From positions 1 through 63,103 of the forward strand of contig JAAHFP010000037.1 of assembly GCA_010672925.1 (NCBI GenBank): DNA of 63,103 nt, given 5' to 3'. This DNA is from Symploca sp. SIO1C2 (lineage in GTDB: Bacteria; Cyanobacteriota; Cyanobacteriia; Cyanobacteriales; Coleofasciculaceae). The notes under the pieces were generated by a model that had not been told where the DNA came from, searched no databases, and saw only the letters and a program-made list of their open reading frames with translations. The position numbers and the translations under genes were made by a program. This document shows positions 15,756 to 23,364 of the stretch, in pieces; the first letter of the stretch is position 1; the number at the start of each line of letters is the position of its first letter.

Positions 15756-16274
15756 GGGAATTCGATGGATAAAATTGTCTGAATTTAGCCATCAGCACTC
15801 AGTCTACCCCATTGTGTCGGGCTGATTGTGCGATTGCCGACAGTACCCGCGTATGCGGCTCGCCTACAGCACAGCGATCGCTTTACCGCCGAAATACGCC
15901 AACCTGCAAAATGCTACACCTGAATTATGCAAATTATAAGCCCGACTTTATCCATTTGAAGTTGGAGCCATTCTCAACGCTGTTAGGATTGCAGCCAGGT
16001 AATCAAACTTTTTCATAAGTGTGATGTTAGACCAAATCCTGTATCGATATACCTGCTATGACCACATTGTAGAGACGCGCCAACAGCCCTTCGGGCATCC
16101 TTCGGCAGGCGCGTCTCTACAGGGATTTCACGGTTTGCTCAAAACGGCTCTATTGTAACCGGATTTGGTATTAGACCGACATCCAGAAAAAGCTAGAGAA
16201 AATCTGTCATACCATAGCCATTGCTCAGTAAGGGTTATAGCATATGGATAAAGTCGAGCTGAGCGTCCCGCCAA
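15756..16274. other. intergenic region made of nested repeats
   Basis: No supported gene. It holds an outer inverted repeat accaaatcc (16031-16039) / ggatttggt (16161-16169) enclosing the palindromic element 16069-16120. The short open frame at 15812-16018 shows no protein-like features. Confidence 0.6.
16069..16120. repeat. palindromic repeat with 13-bp arms, second copy
   Basis: gtagagacgcgcc / ggcgcgtctctac arms as at 11879-11930, but with the central part in the opposite orientation (caacagcccttcgggcat...). It is nested in the larger accaaatcc / ggatttggt inverted repeat. Confidence 0.85.
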
Positions 16275-17453
16275 TTATTGTTTGGGGTTCTTTTTCTTTT
16301 GCTTATACTGCTCTAAATGGTCAGGGAAAAAATCATTCATATCGTAGAGTCTAAAAGGGTTAGGGTCATCATCTAAATGACTCCAGCCCTGATCGCTAGC
16401 TTTCCCATCAACATGGGAGGTAAACCATGAATTTTCCCACTTCATCGGCAATACTTCGATCCGCTTACCATTCTCAACATACACCGTCGCATTAGGAGTA
16501 GTTTTGGTCGTGCAGCTAGCGATCTTACTAAGGAATCTTGCAGGTGAAAAAATAGCTTGATACCCAAAGTGCTCACCAAAGATGCGCCCTAATTCGTACA
16601 AATCTAGGTCTTGTTGTTCCTCTGTCCACCCATCACATAGACACCGATACCGATGATGCAGCAAATTTCGATCAACAACTAGCACGCCAGAACGAACTAA
16701 ACCTTGTACGCCATATTTTTTTCTCGCGAGGGAAGACGGTTTCAAGCCCACGAGTGCATGAGAATAGTCAATAAACCGTGTATCTTTCACGTCAAGCCCC
16801 TGATATGGAGTGGTATCAGCTTCCCAATCTAAATCGAAGGTACATGAAGTTTTCCAACCCCCATAGCTTTCATCCTGAAAAAAACGCTCTGCCATTTCAT
16901 CAAGGGGTGGAACATAATCGCTAACGGATTTCTGCCCCCATCTCTTCTCAAACTGGTTAGCGTAAATTACATTAAAATGAATATCATCGCGATGGTGTTT
17001 GAAATCTAATACAAGCAGCGTCAAGCACTCCTCAACCAGTTCCCCTCCAGTTGCTACATGGATAAATTCAAAATCGGTAAATCCTTTTCCCTTCAAAACA
17101 AAGGTATAGACAGGCTTCTCCCCCCGTGAAATGTAATCCATAAATTCATCATCTTCATTGTCAATATGCGCGAAGATGGCAGCGATACGGTTAAAGTTCT
17201 GAATCAGAAACCGGAATATTCCAGTTCCATGGCTTACACTACCTGTTTTCACGATCGTCATGCCGTAGGGTGTTTGATAGTGGGCTTGTCGCTGCTTGTC
17301 TGACTCTAGATCCAGCGCATATTCCACTAAAGCTGATGTAACTACCATCGAATCATTGATGAGTCCGGGACGGTGTTTGCGAATTGTCTTAATTGCCTTG
17401 GCAATCTCATCATTCTGGACAACCTGTAAGCGAGGCCGTGAAAGTGCCATCAT
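16275..17453 (-). CDS. unknown protein with a ribbon-helix-helix-like N-terminus
   Basis: 392 residues from ATG 17453 (AGAGG six bases upstream); the frame also opens at a GTG at 17477 inside the operator-like repeats. The first 50 residues (RPRLQVVQNDEIAKAIKTIRKHRPGLINDSMVVTSALVEYAL) resemble a ribbon-helix-helix DNA-binding unit: strand, helix, N-D-S turn, helix. The remaining 340 residues are not recognised; they contain GTGIFRFLIQNFNRIAAIFAHIDNEDDEFMDYI, and the C-terminus ends in a lysine-rich tail. It is divergent from the ATPase/HNH pair, so it could be its regulator or a third component. The function is not known. Confidence 0.6.
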   Translation of the reverse strand: MMALSRPRLQVVQNDEIAKAIKTIRKHRPGLINDSMVVTSALVEYALDLESDKQRQAHYQTPYGMTIVKTGSVSHGTGIFRFLIQNFNRIAAIFAHIDNEDDEFMDYISRGEKPVYTFVLKGKGFTDFEFIHVATGGELVEECLTLLVLDFKHHRDDIHFNVIYANQFEKRWGQKSVSDYVPPLDEMAERFFQDESYGGWKTSCTFDLDWEADTTPYQGLDVKDTRFIDYSHALVGLKPSSLARKKYGVQGLVRSGVLVVDRNLLHHRYRCLCDGWTEEQQDLDLYELGRIFGEHFGYQAIFSPARFLSKIASCTTKTTPNATVYVENGKRIEVLPMKWENSWFTSHVDGKASDQGWSHLDDDPNPFRLYDMNDFFPDHLEQYKQKKKNPKQ

Positions 17454-17470
17454 AAAAACCTCTTTTTTTG

Positions 17471-17504
17471 TACTCACTTTGAACTATTATACTCATTTTG
17501 AGTA
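17471..17504. promoter_or_regulatory. paired operator-like palindromes upstream of the RHH-like gene
   Basis: Perfect TACTCA-ttt-TGAGTA at 17490-17504 and an imperfect version, TACTCActttGAACT, at 17471-17485, spaced 19 bp. Two in-phase half-turn sites are the usual pattern for cooperative ribbon-helix-helix repressors. The gene downstream codes for such a domain, so autoregulation is likely (inference). Confidence 0.6.
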
Positions 17505-17818
17505 CAAGTGCAATAAGTGGATGGAGCCAATGCTGGCATCAGTTTTAGTCGGGATGGGCAAATGCTGTGGCAAAGCCAGGGATATTATTTAACCGTTGGT
17601 GTAATTAATCCCACTTCTCCGGTCAGCAACTACACCACATATAGAGTTAAAGGTGCGTTACGCTACGCTAACACACCCTACAAATAGCGCGATTGCACTT
17701 TACAGTACTTAAATAAACATACAGCGTTTTACTTTGATTTATGGAGGCAGCTTGACTATACTGGTTGGGCTAAGTTAAAGTTACAAACTTATGCCTTAAA
17801 CGCTCTTTGAGGGATCAT
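17505..17818. other. divergent intergenic region before the ATPase gene
   Basis: About 310 bp without a gene, AT-rich towards the ATPase start. It contains the repeat-like gcgttacgctacgctaac. Promoters for both directions are presumably here, but no clear -10/-35 pair stands out. Confidence 0.5.
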
Positions 17819-19756
17819 ATGTTTCTGAAAACAGAGCAGATCAGAGAATCTTTAGAACTCTTAAAGTCTCTCCATCCATTTTATGGGATTACTTTCTTGG
17901 CATGTAAAAAAGATCAGTTGCCAGTTGGCGAAGCAATCCAATTCCCCATTAACTTGGTAGAAAAAGAGTTTTTAGAGAGATACTTTAAGCCAGATGAGAA
18001 CTCTAATTTTTATTATCAGGTTTTTGATACATCTAATCCAAGCAAACGGTGGCTATCACCAAAGTATCCAAGCTCAGGATTGCAAAGTAAGAGAACTAGA
18101 GCTAAGTTTGCCAATGCTTTTATTCATCCAACTACTACTGAATGGGGATGGCAGACAAATTATATTCAAGTACTTCGGGATAATTTATCTAAAACTGGGA
18201 CAGAATTAATCCCAACTTTTCATGTAGCAGTATGGCTTTATAGAAACAAACAATGGTCTTCAAACACAACTGCTGCTGATATAATTGATTTTTTATTTAG
18301 CGAATTTCTGATCAATGAGAATGAAAAAAAAGCTTTATTTGATATTTCCGTACCTACTCTAAATTCATTGGAAGATATTTTTCAAAATGATCATATTTCT
18401 TGGAGAGATTTAAGCTCTTTGATCGGTAGTCCACCGGATTCAATGCCTGAAGAAGGTGGGACATTGCGTCTACTGGAAATTCAAGGGGTAGGGCTAGCAA
18501 AAAAATTATTGTTTCAACCAGGTGAGAGGCTCACTCTCATCACCGGAGATAATGGATTAGGAAAAACTTTTCTACTTGATTGTGCTTGGTGGGCTTTAAC
18601 TGGTAAATGGGCAGGATTACAAGCATATCCGATGGCAGATATCAGGGAAAAATCACCTACTATAAAATTTCAAATATCAGGAGATTCTGAATCTGAAAAT
18701 ATACAAGTATCTTATGACTGGAAAACTCAGAGTTGGAAGCTGCCCAAGAAACGCCCTACTATACCTGGATTGTTAGTATATGCCAAGGTTGATGGCTCCT
18801 TTGCAGTTTGGGATCCTGCGAAAGAATATTTGGCAATTCAACAACTGAGTGAGAGTGATTCAACTCCACGACCATTTGTTTTTACTAGAGATGAGGTTTG
18901 GAATGGTCGTGAGATTAATATAGGAGGGCGAAGAATTAATTTTATCAATGGTTTGCTCCAAGATTGGATTCAATGGCAAAGTAGACCAGAAAATTCTCCC
19001 TTCAATACTTTAAAGAAAGTATTAGAACGCCTATCGCCTCCTGAACAGAGTGATTTAGGCATTTTAAGACCTGGGGAACCTGTAAGAATTCCCTATGATG
19101 TTAGATCAATGCCGACAATTGAGCATTCTTATGGGAGTGTTCCCATAGTCTATACTTCTGCTGGAGTTCGTCGTGTTATTACACTTGCTTACCTCATTGT
19201 CTGGGCATGGGAAGAGCATAAGATTCAATCTAGATTGATCCGAAAAGAACCCCAGAGAAGAATGGTTATTTTAATTGATGAATTGGAAGCTCATCTACAT
19301 CCGCAGTGGCAAAGAGTAATTTTATCGGCTTTATTGGATATCAGGCAAGACTTGGAAAGTGATTTACAAGTACAACTTATGGTAGCTACTCACTCGCCTT
19401 TGGTCATGGCTTCTGTTGAGACAAAATTCGATGAGAGAGTAGATAAATTGTTTCATTTAGATTTGCCTAGAAAAGACTTGCTTGATAACATTGAAGTGGA
19501 GCTTAAGGAAATTCCCTTCATTCGCCGAGGACGGGTTGATGCTTGGCTGACATCAGATGTTTTTGGCTTGGGTTTAGCTAGCTCCATTGAGAGAGAGAAT
19601 GCAATAAAAATAGCCAAATCGTTGCAAGATCAGGAAAATCCCAGCTCAGAAGAAATAAGAATAGCATCCGAAAAGCTTAAGAAAGCTTTAGCTGAGAACG
19701 ATAACTTTTGGCCTCGCTGGATATTTTTTGCGGAACAGCATGGAGTTCAATTGTGA
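17819..19756 (+). CDS. AAA/ABC-type ATPase of a Septu-like (PtuA-like) defence pair
   Basis: 645 residues from ATG 17819 (GAGGGA upstream; an in-frame TTG lies 12 bp earlier). Residues about 1-215 are an N-terminal domain I do not recognise. Then come LLEIQGVGLAKKLLFQPGERLTLITGDNGLGKTFLLDC with Walker A (about 243-250), the ABC-signature-like TSAGVRRVITLAYLIVWAW, Walker B RRMVILIDELEAHLHPQWQRVIL and the switch His in MVATHSPLVMAS. It overlaps the HNH gene by 4 bp (GTGA). ATPase plus HNH nuclease is the PtuAB arrangement, a phage-defence complex; the extra N-terminal domain is unusual for it. Confidence 0.75.
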   Translation: MFLKTEQIRESLELLKSLHPFYGITFLACKKDQLPVGEAIQFPINLVEKEFLERYFKPDENSNFYYQVFDTSNPSKRWLSPKYPSSGLQSKRTRAKFANAFIHPTTTEWGWQTNYIQVLRDNLSKTGTELIPTFHVAVWLYRNKQWSSNTTAADIIDFLFSEFLINENEKKALFDISVPTLNSLEDIFQNDHISWRDLSSLIGSPPDSMPEEGGTLRLLEIQGVGLAKKLLFQPGERLTLITGDNGLGKTFLLDCAWWALTGKWAGLQAYPMADIREKSPTIKFQISGDSESENIQVSYDWKTQSWKLPKKRPTIPGLLVYAKVDGSFAVWDPAKEYLAIQQLSESDSTPRPFVFTRDEVWNGREINIGGRRINFINGLLQDWIQWQSRPENSPFNTLKKVLERLSPPEQSDLGILRPGEPVRIPYDVRSMPTIEHSYGSVPIVYTSAGVRRVITLAYLIVWAWEEHKIQSRLIRKEPQRRMVILIDELEAHLHPQWQRVILSALLDIRQDLESDLQVQLMVATHSPLVMASVETKFDERVDKLFHLDLPRKDLLDNIEVELKEIPFIRRGRVDAWLTSDVFGLGLASSIERENAIKIAKSLQDQENPSSEEIRIASEKLKKALAENDNFWPRWIFFAEQHGVQL

Positions 19757-20394
19757 TTCCTGTTCAACTACAACCTGAACCGTCTGATTTTAATCAAAAA
19801 GTCAGAGTCAAGGGATTGGCATTCTTACAGCAAGAGCCTAATCCTAAAGTTTGGAAGAATCGAGACTATTGGACGGCAGCTATAAATGACCTTTGTAGCG
19901 CATACAATCGGATTTGTGCTTATTCAGCTCAGTGGATACCTCCTGCTCAAGGAACTCCGACTATTGATCACTTTATCCCTAAATCTGTAGCTCCGAATCA
20001 AGCATATGAATGGTCAAATTATCGTCTTTCTTGTCAATTGCTAAATGCCAGAAAATGGACTTTTCAAGATGTTCTTGATCCATTTACTATCCAACCTGGG
20101 TGGTTTATACTTGATTTTCCTTCGTTACATATTAAACCTGGCTTATCTCTAGATTCGCAAATCAGACAAAAAGTTATTAACACCATCAATCGGTTGAAAC
20201 TCAATGATGAAGATAGTTGTATTCAAAGTAGAGAGAGCTGGTTGTTTCCTTTTTGCCAAGGACAATACCCATTTTCGTTTCTCAAAGGGAAAGCACCTTT
20301 TATAGCTTATGAATTGGAACGACAAAACCTTGTTGACAAGATCTCATCTATGTATCCAATGGAATTAGATAAATTTCTTGAATTTCTGGACTAG
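19753..20394 (+). CDS. HNH endonuclease-like protein (PtuB-like)
   Basis: 213 residues from GTG 19753, which overlaps the ATPase stop (GTGA). The HNH core is RICAYSAQWIPPAQGTPTIDHFIPKSVAPNQAYEWSNYRLSCQLLNARK: D-H-F-x-P-K, the Asn of the WSNYRLSC helix and N-x-R-K are in the order of HNH/TIGR02646-type nucleases; a leading Cys (ICAY) and later Cys may help the fold. It is probably the nuclease effector of the ATPase upstream. The longer frame starting at a TTG (19708) is less likely because of the tight overlap. Confidence 0.75.
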   Translation: MIPVQLQPEPSDFNQKVRVKGLAFLQQEPNPKVWKNRDYWTAAINDLCSAYNRICAYSAQWIPPAQGTPTIDHFIPKSVAPNQAYEWSNYRLSCQLLNARKWTFQDVLDPFTIQPGWFILDFPSLHIKPGLSLDSQIRQKVINTINRLKLNDEDSCIQSRESWLFPFCQGQYPFSFLKGKAPFIAYELERQNLVDKISSMYPMELDKFLEFLD

Positions 20395-20517
20395 AGGCTA
20401 TCGATGAGAGTCCGAGATTGTTATCCATTCTTCAACTATCCTTGACTAATAACCAATGACTAATGACCAATGACTGCGGTAGAGTCATTAAGAGTAAGCA
20501 GCAGACAACGATTTTCC

Positions 20518-23241
20518 ATGAGTGCATATCCTGACAACAAGGAACAAGCTTCAGCATCTACTCCCGAATCTAAGGGGACTAAGCTAACTTCCCGCGCTAC
20601 CGCAGCCGCTAAGCGTGTTGCTCCGGAGAATGCTGACTATCGGACAGTGGATCACAAGAAACTGACACCGATGATGCAGCATTTTGTACAAATCAAGGAA
20701 AAGTATCCCCACGCTTTATTGCTCTATCGGGTGGGAGATTTTTATGAAACCTTTTTTCAGGATGCTCGGAAGCTGGCGGAGGAGCTAGAGTTAGTAGAGA
20801 CTAGTAAGGAAGCGGGTAAGGGCATTGGCAGAGTACCAATGACGGGGGTTCCCCAACATGTCTTGGAACGTTATTGTACTTTGCTGGTAGAAAAAGGCTA
20901 TGCAGTGGTCATTTGTGATCAAGTAGAAGATGCCGCTACTGCTGCGAAAGAAGGACGTCAAGTGCGCCGGGAAATTACCGAGATTATCACCCCTGGTACT
21001 TTACTTAATGAAGGGATGCTCAATGCCCGTCGCAATAACTTCCTAGCAGGAGTGGTAATTGCCAAGAATTATTGGGGTTTGGCTTACTCAGATATTTCTA
21101 CAGGAGAATTCTTCACTACGCAAGCTGAAGATTTAGAAGTGCTCACCCAAGAATTGATGCGCTTGCAACCTTCGGAAGTGCTTATTCCTACCAATGCTCC
21201 GGATTTAGGGAGTATGCTGCGCCCAGGGGAAACTTCGGAACATTTGCCGGAATGTCTGCCTTCCTCATTTTGCTATACCTTTCGCCCCCAAGCCCCTTTT
21301 TCCCAAGCAGAAGCTAGACAACGGCTATTGGAAAGATTTAAAGTGCGATCGCTCGAAGGTATGGGTTGCGAACATCTGACTTTGGGGGTTCGTGCTGCTG
21401 GTGGTTTGTTGGAATATTTGGAAGAGACTCAAAAACAAACCCATGTGGCACTCCAGACTCTACGTACTTATACGATCGCAGATTATTTAATTCTTGACCA
21501 TCAAAGTCGCCGCAATCTGGAAATTACTGCTACGGTTCGGGATAACACTTTTCACGGTTCCCTGCTTTGGGCTTTAGATCGAACTAGTACCTCTATGGGG
21601 GGTAGGGCTTTGCGTCGTTGGTTCCTACAACCCTTACTAGACCTCAAAGGTATTCAAGCAAGACATGATACAATCCAGGAATTAACCGAAAATACCCAAT
21701 TGCGGGATGATTTACGGCAACTGTTACGGTCTATTTATGACTTAGAAAGACTCACTGGGCGTGCTAGTTCTGGTAAAGCCAATGGACGAGACTTAGTAGC
21801 TTTAGCAGATTCCCTGTTGAAATTACCAGAGTTGGCAGAATTAGCAGCTGATGGCAACTCTCCCTACCTTAGAGCCCTACAACAAGTACCACCCAATTTA
21901 GAACAACTGGGGCAAAAAATCCAGGCTCATCTAGTAGAATCCCCTCCTTTACATATAAAGGAGGGTAACTTAATTCGCCCTGGTATTAATTACCAATTAG
22001 ATGAGATGCGTAGCAATGCCGAGGCTAACCAGCAGTGGATTGCTAATTTAGAAGTAACTGAGAGACAACGTACCGAAATTTCCAACCTTAAGGTGGGGTT
22101 TAACAAAACCTTTGGCTACTATATTAGTATCTCCCGCTCTAAAGCCGATCAGGTTCCCGATAACTACATCCGCAAGCAAACCCTTACCAATGAAGAGCGC
22201 TATATTACCCCAGAATTGAAGGAAAGGGAAGCCCAGATTCTGACAGCAAAGGAAGATTTAAATCAGTTAGAATACGAAATTTTTGCCGGTTTAAGAGCCG
22301 AAGTTGGAGAAGAAGCCGATGAAATTCGCAAAGTCTCCCGTGCCGTTGCCGCTATCGATATTCTCTGCGGCTTAGCCGAAGTAGCAGTATATCAAGGTTA
22401 CTGCCGCCCTAAAATGGTCGAAGGCAGGAAAATTCGGATTATTGAAGGGCGTCATCCGGTGGTGGAACAGTCTCTCCCGGCTGGTTTCTTTGTACCCAAT
22501 TCGGCTCACCTAGGTAGTAGTGATACCTTAGAACCGCAAGCAACTGATGACAAACCGGACTTAATTATTCTCACAGGCCCTAATGCCAGTGGTAAGAGTT
22601 GCTATCTGCGACAGGTGGGATTAATCCAACTAATGGCACAAACGGGAAGTTTTGTCCCTGCGAAGGAAGCAACTTTAGGAAAATGCGATCGCATCTTCAC
22701 CAGGGTGGGAGCAGTAGATGATTTGGCAACGGGTCAATCTACCTTTATGGTGGAGATGAATGAAACTGCGAATATCCTCAACCATGCTACTCCCCAATCC
22801 CTAGTTCTCCTCGATGAAATTGGTCGTGGTACTGCTACTTTTGATGGTCTTTCCATTGCTTGGGCAGTTGCGGAATATCTCGCTACGGAAATTCAGGCTC
22901 GTACTATTTTTGCTACTCATTATCACGAACTCAATGAATTGGCTTCTATCCTGACTAATGTTGCCAACTATCAGGTAACAGTGAAAGAATTACCCAACGA
23001 AATTATCTTCTTGCACCAAGTGCAACCAGGAGGAGCAGATCGTTCCTACGGTATTGAAGCAGGACGTTTAGCCGGTTTACCAACTCCTGTAATTAATCGA
23101 GCCAAGCAGGTAATGGGACAAATTGAAAAGCACAGTAAAATTGCCATGGGACTGCGCAAAGGTATTCAACAAACCCCACCAGGGTTGAAGAAGAATGCTC
23201 AAAAAACGGCAATGGAACAATTGGATATTTTTGAGCCTTGA
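20518..23241 (+). CDS. mutS: DNA mismatch repair protein MutS
   Basis: About 907 residues. The mismatch-binding domain carries the F-x-E motif ([16 protein letters not shown]). The connector, core and clamp follow, then the ATPase with Walker A ([16 protein letters not shown]), the [11 protein letters not shown] segment, Walker B ([17 protein letters not shown]) and the THYHELNEL loop. The C-terminus ([12 protein letters not shown]) is typical of full-length MutS. An upstream in-frame ATG at 20470 would add 16 residues but lies in an atgaccaatgac-type repeat, so I prefer 20518. It recognises mismatches and recruits MutL, which is not in the window. Confidence 0.97.
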   Translation: MSAYPDNKEQASASTPESKGTKLTSRATAAAKRVAPENADYRTVDHKKLTPMMQHFVQIKEKYPHALLLYRVGDFYETFFQDARKLAEELELVETSKEAGKGIGRVPMTGVPQHVLERYCTLLVEKGYAVVICDQVEDAATAAKEGRQVRREITEIITPGTLLNEGMLNARRNNFLAGVVIAKNYWGLAYSDISTGEFFTTQAEDLEVLTQELMRLQPSEVLIPTNAPDLGSMLRPGETSEHLPECLPSSFCYTFRPQAPFSQAEARQRLLERFKVRSLEGMGCEHLTLGVRAAGGLLEYLEETQKQTHVALQTLRTYTIADYLILDHQSRRNLEITATVRDNTFHGSLLWALDRTSTSMGGRALRRWFLQPLLDLKGIQARHDTIQELTENTQLRDDLRQLLRSIYDLERLTGRASSGKANGRDLVALADSLLKLPELAELAADGNSPYLRALQQVPPNLEQLGQKIQAHLVESPPLHIKEGNLIRPGINYQLDEMRSNAEANQQWIANLEVTERQRTEISNLKVGFNKTFGYYISISRSKADQVPDNYIRKQTLTNEERYITPELKEREAQILTAKEDLNQLEYEIFAGLRAEVGEEADEIRKVSRAVAAIDILCGLAEVAVYQGYCRPKMVEGRKIRIIEGRHPVVEQSLPAGFFVPNSAHLGSSDTLEPQATDDKPDLIILTGPNASGKSCYLRQVGLIQLMAQTGSFVPAKEATLGKCDRIFTRVGAVDDLATGQSTFMVEMNETANILNHATPQSLVLLDEIGRGTATFDGLSIAWAVAEYLATEIQARTIFATHYHELNELASILTNVANYQVTVKELPNEIIFLHQVQPGGADRSYGIEAGRLAGLPTPVINRAKQVMGQIEKHSKIAMGLRKGIQQTPPGLKKNAQKTAMEQLDIFEP

Positions 23242-23266
23242 ACAGAAGAATGATGGCAAACTGTAG

Positions 23267-23332
23267 GGGCGTAGCATTTGGGCGATCATTTAACCACATC
23301 AACCCAAATATCCCAATCCAAATGCTACGCCC
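23267..23332. repeat. inverted repeat with perfect 15-bp arms
   Basis: gggcgtagcatttgg and ccaaatgctacgccc around a 36-bp centre, in the convergent mutS / CHASE2 intergenic space. It may act as a two-way terminator or be a small mobile palindrome. Confidence 0.75.
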
Positions 23333-23364
23333 TTCCGAGATTGACGCAAAAGCCCGACTAACAC

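Noticed and set aside
15812-16018. 68-codon plus-strand frame
   Set aside because: Short, Cys/Thr-rich, no initiation site, and lies among repeats.
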